Origin: Lycorma delicatula | Lineage: Eukaryota > Arthropoda > Insecta > Hemiptera > Fulgoridae | Assembly: GCF_047948215.1 (NCBI RefSeq) | Contig: NC_134458.1 | Span: forward strand, 146,700,536 to 146,764,535 | Direction: 5' to 3' | DNA length: 64,000 nt | Shown here: positions 31,271-42,188 of the stretch, piece by piece | Layout: each line of letters opens with the position of its first letter | Numbering within the stretch: position 1 is the stretch's first letter | Position numbers and translations under genes: made by a program | The notes under the pieces: model-generated | What the model saw: the letters and a program-made list of their open reading frames with translations, nothing else | Told to the model about the DNA's origin: nothing | Databases searched by the model: none

Positions 31271-33009
31271 ATAGATAATGCAATATAAAGGATTAACGTG
31301 CCCCTTCTGTCAAAGAAACAGTGTATTGCATTATATACATCGCCATGTACTAAGTCTTCTATCTTTGCGAAAAGCGTATTTACCAATATCCTTGAAAATG
31401 TTAATTTTACCTGTTAAAAGATCGGTAAAATTGCAACAAAACAAAAACAGAATTCCTCTATGAAGGCTCAGTTTGGTGATAAAACTACGCAATTCTTTAA
31501 ATTCAATTTTAATTTCGTTTTTTATTAATAAATTTCTTGGGAATTTAGGTTTATTTTTCATAATATAAAAAATAGAGTTTTAAGAAAATAATTATTTATT
31601 GTTTAGTTTAAATAATAGAATTATTTAGTGACAAACAAATACAATTTTTAAGGGGGGGGGGAATCAAACTAAATGTTTAATTAAATAGATTTACTGTAGT
31701 ATGTAAATTTCGAGCTAATTAAAAAAAAATGTTATACTGATAATTTTGATTTTAGGTTTTAAGTAACAAAAGATTTATATTTTCTTACACGGATAAAAGA
31801 TAAATAAGTTTGACCTAATTTTTTAAGAAAAAATAATTATGAATTAAAATCGACGACAGCTTGATTGAGAGGCTTCCTTTAAAGTTTATTTAAGATTAAC
31901 GTTCTATTTGTTATTTAGGGGTTAGCCTAGAAGATAAAATATGTTGTACTATTATATTATTGGCACAACGGAACTCAAATACATGTGCTATACTCTGCTA
32001 CTTTTTGAAACGCGCTTTAATTTATATACCGCTTGATGGATTTCAACGAGTTAAGTAATTGTTTTTCATACTCCGATGTCGATTTTGGGATTAAGGCGGT
32101 TCTCGTAACAGTACAATGCTACCTTGATGAGACATACATGTCGTTTTTGTTTTAATAGATCTTTCAATAATACATTTATGCTCTCACTTAACGTACGGGA
32201 AGACAGTTGTAAGCAACCGAATTTTTTTTATCGTATATTAATTTTTATTGCTTAAGTAATATCGGAAAAAAGGCTAAAAAAATGACTTGTTTATAATGCA
32301 AATTAAAAAGTGTTTAGTATTCGTTTTTAATAAAATTGGTATGAGTTTTTGCACAATTAATACTGGGTATAGTACAATTGTGCAATAGCAAATTACTGAA
32401 GTACTTCATATAAAGATATTTTAATTATATGCGTTTATTCATTTTCCGAAATCGAATGATCGATCATTCATATGATTCCTAAAGTCACATGTCCTTGATA
32501 TTGAGCTCGTAAGTAGCTGTGACCTTGGATCATATAACAAGTATACATTTAGCTTGTTACATCGTCGGGTTACTAGGCCAGGATGTCCTGTTAATTAGAA
32601 CACAAAACAAAATTATGACCTCAGACAGTATTTCTTAATGCATACGAACAGAAGTTATACTTTGTATAATATTTAAATACTCGCTGGTCAGTCAGGCTTC
32701 GCTTCGCTCTGCTGTTTGCGGCGTAAAAGGAGATTCAGTTTTTGAAAACTGATTATTTATCGTAATCGTGTAAAAATACATAACCTTTTTTAACTTTGGT
32801 TATAAAATTCACTAAAATTTTACAAAATAATTGTAACTATTTCCACAAAAAAAGCAAATGTGTGTTTTTTTTATACTCATACTAACTGCGTATTACCAAA
32901 AGTTATTGTAATTAAACGATTTTTACTATTTTCTTTTCCGGTACTTTAATTATTCATTTCGATTTCTTATTTATATTTCATAATTTTAACGTTATCCCTT
33001 GTACTGCTA

Positions 33010-33260
33010 TCAAATACGCTGTTTGAATTTTTAAAATTGGTCATACCGTTCCGGAGATATAATTAAATTTCGGAAAAATAACGGATAACCGAATGATCCA
33101 GCGTACATTTTTTTAATGCAAGTGTTAGCACTAACATTGTAAAAAATAAGCCGTTTGAATTTTTTAAATTGGTCAAACCGTCTCGTAGATATAACTGAAT
33201 TTCGGAATAAGATAGTGTTCGGACAACCGGATAATCGAGAGTATACAAGAAAAACATAAA
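33010..33260. repeat. two-unit diverged tandem repeat, period about 132 bp
   Basis: GTTTGAATTTTTAAAATTGG then TCATACCGTTCCGGAGATAT at 33021 recurs as GTTTGAATTTTTTAAATTGG then TCAAACCGTCTCGTAGATAT at 33153. Each is followed by AATTTCGGAA and a GGATAACCG/GGATAATCG motif. Probably a fragment of a tandemly organised repeat. Confidence 0.7.
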
Positions 33261-33340
33261 AATCACCCTTGCTATAAATAGAATTTTTTTGTTTACGTGT
33301 GAGGTCCCTTAATCTGGCATTTCAAAGAAATCAACTCCTT

Positions 33341-33341
33341 T

Positions 33342-33376
<35 letters not shown>

Positions 33377-33377
33377 T
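33341..33377. repeat. (TA)n microsatellite
   Basis: TA tract interrupted by one CA. Confidence 0.95.
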
Positions 33378-34664
33378 AGTAAACATTCTTCTTTTCTTTT
33401 TTTTTACCAAAAAGATTATTTAGGATCAAGTATGAATTTACGTGAAACTCTATGGATAATTCTATCTTCAACTCTATGCAAAAAATTAAATCAAAACACA
33501 TTCTGTCAAGCCTAAATTTTCGTTCGATCCTTTTCCTACTACATGAAGTTTCTTTTATATTTCAATATAAGACGTTATTTATGTTGAGCTAATGTTTTTT
33601 TTGCAAACTATTTATATATTAGATATCAACGAAAAAGATGTGATGAACAAAATGTATCACAGTTTATTTTTATATAGTATTCTTAATACTGTTTCGTATT
33701 TTACTGAATTCACCTGTAGAATTCGTTGTAGGATAAAAACAATATATCGTATTAAAATGGGATCCCTATATAAAAAAAAGGAATCGACCGAGTAACTCGC
33801 TTCGCTAATCACATAAATAAAAAAATATTATTAATATATATTTCGCATATATATAGATATATAAAACAAGTAAACACCTGACCACCACGAGACGTGCACT
33901 GACGAATCCGGATATTCCACTAGTGATCCGTACATTCCGGTGCCTGTACAATAAGAGGAACGGACACATACAAATGTCCTTTAATAGGGTAGGATTAAAA
34001 ATAAATTACGTAATTGCTGTATTCGGCGTTTAAAACTATTCAGCGATAGTAAACTTACTTTTAATATTTGCAACTTTGCTAACAAGTTGAGTGCCATGAA
34101 ATCCTTATGAAGTCGCACGTAGTGTTAGTAACAGACCTTATGGAAATCTAATTGTTTTCAACTGGCCACTATACGTTTTCAACGAATTATAACTAGATAT
34201 TTTACAATTTTTTGTAAAATAATCTAGTTATTTTACAAAAAATAACTATTTTAGTTATTTTTCTTTTTCCTGTAAAGATTAATAACCTGTACTTCGTACA
34301 GGTTGATTAACGGAGTACATTACGATTTTTTTTGTTGTTTATATATAAAAGAACAACCTATGCAATCGAATAAAATTAAAAGTAATAACATTTTATTAAT
34401 TTTGTATATTTTAGAACCATTTTAAATTTTTTTAAGCCTTTTATAGAGTTTTGAATTTAGATTAAAAGTGATGTGAAATTAATTTTTAGACTGTTTATTT
34501 TTATCTATTTAGTTGCTGATTTTTAAACGGGTACTATAGTTATGAAAATTAACAGAAATTAGCCGAATAAAGTCAGATAATAGTAATAATTGAAAAATTA
34601 AAATGCAGAAATACCTTTTTTTAAGAAAATACTCATCTATGATATAATAATAAGCTTACATGCA

Positions 34665-34709
34665 GTAATTATTACAAATGTAATTATTACAAATGTAATT
34701 ATTACAAAT
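34665..34709. repeat. three-unit 15-bp tandem repeat
   Basis: GTAATTATTACAAAT three times without change, followed by a diverged fourth start (GAAATTATT). The unit contains the near-palindrome GTAATTATTAC. Confidence 0.9.
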
Positions 34710-36639
34710 GAAATTATTTAATTTTAAAAAATGGAAACATTGTAGTTGTATTTACAACTAATTTTAAACAAATCACTTAAGTACGAGGTCGGTTTTAATA
34801 ATTATTATTCCGATGATGTTAAGGTTAATTTTTTTAATTTGTTCAGTTGTGGCTGTTTTTGTGATTTTTAAAAATTGTAGAGGTAGCAATATTGTAGTGG
34901 AAAGAAATAGTTATTTTTTTTCATACGGTACATCATAGAAATATCGAACGGTATTGTATTTTTTTTCATCTTATGATGTTTTTAAATAAAAAAAATATTA
35001 AAAAAAAGATTTTGGAAATTGTAATTTTTAAAATCCTTCTGATAAGAGGGAACGAAGATAACTTGAAGAGGTACTCGATAATTTTGAAATGTGATGAATA
35101 GAAAAAGTGGAGTGAATGGATAAAATGAAGTACCGATAAAAATAGAAGAAAAGCAAAATTTAATGAAGCAGAAAAAAAAACTTTTTTTAGATATACCCTA
35201 CCCAAACATTATTTTCGAAGTAGAATGGAGTACTTGTAGATTGCCAAGGTGTTCTCAAAAATAAAATGATTTCCTATTTCAACAATTAAAATATGAAATC
35301 ATAATTCTTTAATCAAGTGCGTTTTATCAGTTCTTTTTTTGCGTATAATTAAGTGTATTGTATAATTTTGTGCGGTTGTCTAATTTATTGGTTTAGTTTT
35401 GTTCTCGCTGCTATCGCTAATGTTTGTCAAGTACTAAAAATTTTTAAGTTCATTTAATCGGTGAATCGTATATTTTTTTCTAATAGTAACCATAATTTGA
35501 TATAAAATAAAAGTTGTTTATGATCTAAAAATTAAGCTGGGACTTTTCCGTATTGAAATTGTTCTTTTACTCCGTTACTACTATATTTTTTTGAATAGGT
35601 CTTCTGTCGAGCTTATATTTTTGCTAAAACTGTATGTATAGAAGTTTTGAACCTTTGCATTTTGCAATATGCAGCCTTTTGCAATTTAAAAACCTTTGTG
35701 TTATGAAATTCCTGCTACGTCCTTAGGTAAGGGAATATATTTACCCTTTCTCTCGGACTAATCGGATCTAAGAATCACATGCAAAGTCCCGATACTTCTC
35801 TCTTTTCCAATTTCATTCCCTTACCATTGTCTCCTTTCTTCGAGTCATCCACTCTGTTTCCTTTTCTGTTTCTTTGGAAATATTTAATAATTTTTTATAT
35901 TTTTCATTTTTTTTTGAACCAGCTTATTTTCATCCATTCTATTTAGGTGATCACAAAATAAGAATATATTTTTTTCATTATACGTTTTATTTTTATGGTT
36001 TTTTAATCGTGGTATTTATACAACTCTTCTTTTTCTACTTTCTTAAACCCATTTCTCGTAAAGGTTTTGTAATATTTTATTCCTATAAAAATTATGAAGA
36101 GCCTTTTCAAAATTAATTGATTTAATTTATGTAGCTTTGTTTATCTTCGGTAAGAATATCATTATGCTAATTTCACGTCAGAATACCGTAAGTGATAAGA
36201 TCATGACTGTAAATAATAAACATAGATATTATAATGTTAATTTTGAAATTCTTCTTTTTTTTTAAACGAAAATCTGGATTTAGTATAATTATTGGTATTT
36301 CAGTTATGTGTGAAATATTGACATTGATATTAGATTTTTCGATATCAGTTTGTATGAAATACATCGGTTTAAAAATGAAAGAATAAAGCACAGTCGAATA
36401 CAGACATGAAATTTTATGAAAAGTTAAGTAATCTCTACCATTTTTTATGACATTAAATTTCGTCGAAAAACGATGCAGGCGTCGAGAAAAGTTAGTAGAA
36501 AAGAATTGAGGAAGCGGATAACTATGTGGATCAAAATTATTAATAAATAGTACAAGATTAGAAAATATGAAACGGCTTTTACACGATCTTATTTATAAAT
36601 GAAAGGAAAGTAATAAATTGGAAGACAAGGCTATGACAA

Positions 36640-36957
36640 GCCTTGGACTACGGATCCCCTATGGAGGCTGGAAAGCGAGGGGGTGACGGACAGCCTCCTA
36701 TGGAGCCGTCGTTCGTCCGCGCTTGCGTGGATGGGCGACAGTGATGATACACGAGGACTTTAGATCCCTCGAGCTCGAAGGCAACTCCCGGGACTGTTAT
36801 GCATAATTGCGGATCCGGCCGCGGGAGGGGAGTCGGTGAAGTAGAGGTTTAGTTGGTAGGGCGCAGATATACATACACATTTTAACAACATCTTGCGGAA
36901 CCTGTTAGCGAGCCCAACACTTCGTCTATAAATGGGATTTCTCCCCTCACCAGAGAA
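36640..36957 (+). repeat. dispersed repeat X, copy 2, with GC-rich upstream part
   Basis: The right part (36838-36957) shares GTAGAGGTTTAGTTGGTA, CATCTTGCGGAACCTGTTAG and TAAATGGGATTTCTCCC with 2214-2345 in opposite orientation. The left part (36640-36835) is GC-rich with inverted repeats (GGAGGCTG at 36662 against CAGCCTCC at 36691; AAGGCTATGACAAGCCTT at about 36626) and is not present beside copy 1. This could be the longer form of the element. Confidence 0.55.
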
Positions 36958-37182
36958 AAAAAAAATCCTATGACCAGCGAACAATCTACGAACCTAATTC
37001 CTGGAAAATTATTATTATAAAATTTGTATCTAGTTCTTATATTGTTCGCACTAGTAGTATTTTCGTTAATATTAATTTTATAGGGTGTAATAATGTTTTT
37101 TTTTTTGCATGTATGTATAGATTGTAAAATGTTAACGTTTTCATTTTACGTGAATATCATTTCTGTCATATTAATTCATTTA

Positions 37183-37268
37183 GCCCACCCGGTGGTTAAA
37201 CTCATCGTCGCGAATCAGTCGTTTAACAGCTGATTTTAGAAATAGCAGGTTCTGTAATCTACGTAAAA
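37183..37268 (+). repeat. truncated SINE family A head
   Basis: GCCCACCCGGTGGTTAAACT, CATCGTCGCGAATCAGTCGT and TTAACAGCTGATTTTAGAA match the tRNA-like head of family A. The body is missing. A full copy lies 150 bp downstream in the same orientation. Confidence 0.75.
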
Positions 37269-37414
37269 ACAAAGTAGTTTGTTAATACAAATAAAGGGAA
37301 TAACGACTACATATTTGACAAACTTTGATTGTTTGAGGAATACTGAATTTCGATATCGACTTCTTCGGCAAGTTATATGTTTTACGAAATTTAATGTTAT
37401 TCGTGTAATCTTAT

Positions 37415-37733
37415 CCCACCGAGCTGGTCTAGTAATTAACTCGTCGTTTCAAATCACTTCGAAAATCAGCTACAGCTGATTTTCGAAGTCGAAGGTTCTG
37501 AGGCTCAAATTGTAGCAAACTTTAGTTGCTTTTATACGGATCTGAATACTAAAAAGTGGATACCGGTGTACTTTGGTGGTTGGGATTCAATTAATAACTC
37601 TCAGGAATGGTCGGACCGAGTCTGTACAAAAATTCACTTCATTTACACGTCATACCTCATCTCATTGGGGCTTGGGAGGGTGGCTTATTGTTCGCTAGTT
37701 GAATAGATTGCAACGTTCACACTAGGGGAAAAA
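37415..37733 (+). repeat. SINE family A, tail type 2
   Basis: The head CCCACCGAGCTGGTCTAGTA, the body ACCGGTGTACTTTGGTGGTT and GGAATGGTCGGACCGAG, and the tail CTCATCTCATTGGGGCTTGG, GTTGAATAGATTGCAACGTT. Same tail type as 2706-3022. GAAAATCAGCTACAGCTGAT contains a small duplication of the head. No clear target-site duplication. Confidence 0.82.
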
Positions 37734-39162
37734 ATCAATTTATTTATTTTCTTATAATTGTGTGGTAACCGGGTAAAATTGTACAAATCTCAAGCAGAAA
37801 ATTTCATTGTTAAATGTTTCCTGTTATTTACAAGTCTCATATGTAAAAATGATTTTAAAATTTGTTGGTTTTTAAATAAAATCCCGTACTATTTTAAGAG
37901 GAAAAGCTCTAATCTTCGCTCTTTAATTTAAATTTAATTTTTTAAAAAGATCGTGGATCTTTGCCTGGAAAATATTAGATTGTAAAAATAAATAATTTTA
38001 CGTAATGATTTTTCACAACCTAAGGATAAAGTAATTTTGTTAGCTTAATTTATATTTTCCTAAAACGTAATTTAATATTAACAGGAGTTCCGTTTCAGGT
38101 ATATTAAGCTCATAAATCTTTTACTTAATTGAAAATAATGAACACTCGCTTCCTATTTTTTACCGTTCGAATAAAATTCTAATTTATTACTTATATAAAT
38201 TTGATCTATCTTGTATTCAGGCTGAATAAAGTAGAAATAACTTTTGTAATTTTATTTAAAAACTGAGCAAGAGGCCTTTGTATCAAAAGATAAAAGTAGT
38301 TTTATGTTCTTACCCGGTTGTTACAGAATTATTAATTTAGTGATGTTTTATCATTGTTATGTTTTTTTTATTAATTTTATAATAGTGGGTGGAGTACAAA
38401 ACGACACTATAAACCGACATTTCATTATATCATTTAAATAAATTTTTCAGGTTCATTTGCAGAGAACAAAAGGTTTATAAATGTATGAAATAAATAATAA
38501 CCCCATATTCCATTTTTTTTTTTTTGTTGCATTCTAAAGTTTATATTTGTGCATTTATGATTTTTATGTTGTTTTTTTTCTCTCTTAATATGCTATATAA
38601 GCCAAAAGTAATCTAATGTTATATTCATTTTTGTTTCAGGTACGTTCATAGAATTATCTTACTGAAGTTCGTAAGTTGAATTTAATTTTATTCTATTAAG
38701 TCTTAACTCATTTAGATTATTATTTTATTTTTACTTTGAAGAAATACTCTTGCAGTATAATTATTTTAGCTTTTTAAACTTTTCTAAGAAGCAGGTCATT
38801 TGTTAGGATGATGTATATATATTGGTTGATTCATCTCCATAACTGTACAATGACTACCAATTTTCGTGAAAAGAGTATCATATGATTTTCTTAATATTAT
38901 TAGTAACAAGCAATACCGGGTTTACGACCATTTGTAGAAAATAAAATCGCGGTTTTATACGTAATTGTTTTTTAGCTAAGGAACAAAAAACAAAATCGTT
39001 TATAAAACTACGAAGTAGAGTTATCAGATTATTCATAATAAAAGAAAGTAATTATAAAAATTAACAATATAATATGTTCTACTGATAAGTAATATTTAAA
39101 ATATCTATTAAAAAAATGATAAAAATAAATTTGAACATTAAACATTCATATTAACATTTACA
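37734..39162. other. AT-rich anonymous DNA
   Basis: No recognisable gene or repeat. Pyrimidine-TTTCAG-GT strings near 38090 and 38637 look like splice acceptors but lead into no open frame. Confidence 0.4.
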
Positions 39163-40468
39163 GGTGGGCCAAAATTAACTTCTCAACTTTTTTTTTAATA
39201 AAACATTACAAATTAACTCAAAATTATCTTTTTTGTTTTTAAATTAAATTTCAATCTAAACATGATTTAATAAATTAGGTTTTCAAAATACCTTTTAGCC
39301 TAAATGCTGACTTCTGAAGGGTTCACAAATCTAGACTCTGTTTAACACATTTTACATAGTAGTTAAAACCGATGTTTCTTCCGCTATTTCGGCTCGATTG
39401 TTTTTTTAGCTCTTCTAAATTTTTTGGCTTATTTACATAAACCTTTTCTTTCAAATAGCCCTGAAGAAAAAAATCGGGAGCCATCAAATCCGGTGACCTT
39501 AGAAGCCAACGAACATCTAATTTTCTCGAAATTATTCGATTTCTAAATTTTGACCTAAGAAACCCACTATGGCTCTGCTGTTGTGAGACGTGGCTCTATA
39601 TTCCTGTAAACAGGCCTCTTTGACGTCATCTCCAAGAGCCGGAAAGAAAGATTCCTCAAGCATTTGCTTATATCTATCGCTATTCTCTACCACCGTATCG
39701 CCATTTTCTTCAAAAAAATTACGGTCCGGTGAGTCTTTGTTGAGAAAGAGTTCACCACACCGTAACGTTGTGTAGCTGTACGACTAAACGACGTTCATGT
39801 GTAACGTGATTGGCAGTAGGGGTACTGCCAATAAAAAAAGTGATCATAAAAAAAGCATGTTTGGGGGAAAATGAGCTTTTTGTTTGTTGACATAGCCACT
39901 AAGGTGTAAATGGGCTTCGTCACTCATCCACAAATTAGGAAAAAAGGAGTCGTCAGTGTCGATAAACTTCCGGTAGTATTCCAGGCGTAATCGTTCGAGT
40001 CCATTTTATGAGCTAATTGGCTTTTGTAAGGAAACATTTTTAAATCCTTGTGCAATATTCTACGCGATGATGTCCGATTTAATGCCCGACTTAGTGGAAC
40101 GTTTTCGTGTTGTCATTTTGGCATCCTTCGATACACTGTTCCTTACAGACTCAATATTTTCCTTATTTCTGGAAGAACTTGGTCTCCCTGATCTTCTAGC
40201 ATCTCCCGCTGTTCAGTCTGTTCTGTTTATTGCGTGGATGGCTACGCCAGAAGGTAATTTTATAGTTTTGTAAAACTTTCAAAATTTTAATTGTGTTTCA
40301 GAAACACTCCTTTGACTTTCCAAGTAAAATGTGATTATATTTCTTCTTTCTTAAGGGTATATTTTTACAAAATGAATCTTGTTTTTATTTAAGTTAAATC
40401 CGAAGAAAGATTTAATAATAAAAAAATTGTAAATTTTTTTTTAATAGGAAATGATTTTTGGCCCACCC
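39163..40468 (-). mobile_element. dead Tc1/mariner-superfamily transposon with short terminal inverted repeats
   Basis: The ends are GGTGGGCCAAAA (39163) and TTTTTGGCCCACC (to 40468), inverted repeats of about 12 bp; length is 1306 bp. Minus-strand translation gives LWMSDEAHLHLSGYVNKQ (about 39937-39885, first catalytic Asp in SDEAH), FFEENGDTVVENSDRYKQML (39719-39660), QEYRATSHNSRAIVGFLRSK (about 39605-39545; QDGATAH is usual, so the second catalytic Asp is now Tyr), and RSPDLMAPDFFLQGYLKEKV (39500-39440) with YVNKPKNLEELKK. This is the insect transposase type often annotated with DUF4817. The lost Asp and multiple stops and frameshifts make it inactive. Confidence 0.8.
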
Positions 40469-40519
40469 GATCGATATTAATGAATGTATTTTAAGCACCA
40501 TAACCATAACAGTTTTAGG

Positions 40520-40840
40520 CGACCTGTCACAAATCAAAAGGATGTAGCCATCCATAAGAATATAAGCATTCCATGCCGGATTTATGAAAAGGAAAATTAG
40601 GAATGTGTGGTCTCACTGATCCAAATATGCGGTTGTATATCAGTATACTGTCCAGCCTTCCGAAATTCAACTGATGGCTAGCTACAAACGACACCATTCC
40701 GTTTACTACGGGGACTATTTATATAATGACCATCATAATTGCTAGAGAATGCAACGCTACTAGTGCCTCTTTTATGTCTCAGGTACTTTACATACGTCAC
40801 AGCTATTGGACATATACGTAGTATAAAGAAAAAAGGAGAT
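40520..40840. repeat. ancient dispersed repeat family G, copy 5 (longer)
   Basis: GACCTGTCACAAATC, AGAATATAAGCATTCCATGC, GTGTGGTCTCACTGATCCAA, ATATGCGGTTGTATATCAGT, ACAAACGACACCATTCCGTT and TCTCAGGTACTTTACATACG line up with copies 2 and 4. Confidence 0.6.
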
Positions 40841-40876
40841 AATATACTTCTTTCTATACTGTAGCATTGTGTTATA

Positions 40877-42188
40877 CAAGTTGCGACAATAAAGTAATGA
40901 GACTGATATGAAAAAAAATGTTGCTTACCGTTTTAGGCATGTTTAGTGTTGTCTCCTTCAAAGTAGTTCTCCTCTGATTGCACACACATATTCCAGCGCT
41001 TCTGCAATTGACGGTAACATTTCTGGAACCCATCTTCTGTAATATCCTCCAAGACCCTCGTCACAGCTTTTTGGACATCTTGTGTTGTTTCAAAATTGTG
41101 TCCCTTGACCGCCATTTTGACTCTTGGAAATAGAAAAAAGTCGCACGGAGCAATATCTGGTGAATAAGGTGGCTGTGGTAGTACTGAAATTTGTTTTGAG
41201 GTTAAAAATTGCTGTACTGACAGAGCAGTATGGGATGGCGCATTGTCGTGATGCAGAATCCAATTATCAGCAATGTTGCACGAACACGAACTCGTTTACG
41301 AAGTCTTTCTAAATTTTCTTTGTAGAAATATCGGTTAACTGTTTGTCCAGGAGGCACCCACTCTTGTATGAACAATTCCCTTGGAATCGAAGAAGCACAC
41401 AAGCATGCATTTCACTTTTGACTTTGACATGCAAGCTTTTTTGGCCTGGGTGATCCCTTTGAGCACCATTGCGAACTTTGGCGTTTTGTCTCTGGATCGT
41501 ATTGAAAAAACCAACCTTCATCACCAGTAATAACACGGCTCAACAAATCTGGATTGATTTCCGTTTGCTCTAACAGATCGGCTGCCACATTTTCCCGTGT
41601 TTCTCGCTGTTGTTGTGTGTGATTTTTGGGGGCCATTTTTGAACAAATCTGTCTCATACCAAGATCTTCAGTTAATATTAGACGAACCGTTTCTCGATTG
41701 ATGTTGAGTTCTTTTGCGATCATTTTCACGGATAATCTTCGATCAGATCGTACGATTTCACTCACCCTGGTCAAGTTAACATCTGTCCGTGAGGTTGATG
41801 GTCGTCCACTGCGGTCTTCATCTTCAAGATTCGTTCTGCCTTCACTAAAAATTTTATGCCACTGAAAAACTTGAGCTCTTGACATAACCTCCTCTCCAAA
41901 AGCCTTCTGAAGCTTACCGTAAGTTGTCGTCGCGTTTTCACCCGATTTAACGAAAAAATAAATGGCCTACCGTTGCGCAATATTTTGCGGTTTCATTTCT
42001 GTGACGAGAGACACAAACACGTGTTCACTTATTACAGCACAACTCACGACTGAGCAGTTGCATCAATGTGCCGCTTGGACTAGAAGTAGCTTATAGAACA
42101 AGGTCAAACATGGTATGCCTACACAAGCTGCAGGGTTGCCACATCTTGCAAAGACAAATCAGTCTCATTACTTTATTGTCGCACCTCG
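40877..42188 (-). mobile_element. nearly full-length mariner transposon M3 with terminal inverted repeats
   Basis: The terminal inverted repeats are 31 bp with two differences: CAAGTTGCGACAATAAAGTA with ATGAGACTGAT at 40877, and CGAGGTGCGACAATAAAGTA with ATGAGACTGAT on the minus strand from 42188. Both are flanked by TA (40875-40876, 42189-42190), the mariner target duplication. Length is 1312 bp, as expected for mariner. It carries one transposase gene on the minus strand (see next entry). The near-identical ends point to a fairly recent insertion even though the gene is broken. Confidence 0.92.
40933..41996 (-). pseudogene. mariner transposase (DD34D), inactivated
   Basis: The usual start is ATG at 41996 (MKPQNIAQR), then a stop TAG at 41969-41967, codon 10, where Tyr is usual. 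The frame then runs through YGKLQKAFGEEVMSRAQVFQ, SGRPSTSRTDVN (linker), SDRRLSVKMIAKELNINRET (helix-turn-helix), RVITGDEGWFFQYDPETKRQ (first catalytic Asp), SPRPKK, a TGA at 41414-41412 and at least two frameshifts nearby, EWVPPGQTVNRYFYKENLER, DNWILHHDNAPSHTALSVQQ (second Asp), LPQPPYSPDIAPCDFFLFP (third Asp, 34 residues after the second, hence DD34D), VKMAVKGHNFETTQDVQK, and ends at YFEGDNTKHA with the stop at 40935-40933. About 354 codons, near the usual 345. All three catalytic Asp codons survive. The damage is limited to stops and small indels. Confidence 0.88.

Larger units (their letters stand above)
31271..36639. other. long AT-rich stretch without genes
   Basis: About 5.4 kb. I can support only a G10 run (31652-31661), a two-unit tandem repeat (33010-33260), a (TA)n tract (33341-33377), a three-unit 15-bp tandem repeat (34665-34709), and local hairpins such as CCTGTACTTCGTACAGG (34290-34306). 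No ORF has plausible length or composition. Confidence 0.45.

Noticed and set aside
34665..34709. Regular direct repeats, possible CRISPR-like array
   Set aside because: Three units in direct contact without spacers, in a eukaryotic window. A simple tandem repeat.
35874..36116. 80-aa Phe/Tyr-rich ORF
   Set aside because: Same composition artefact, from T-rich DNA.
38085..38645. Splice-acceptor-like TTTCAG strings
   Set aside because: No open frame or donor partner follows. Such strings are expected by chance in T-rich DNA.
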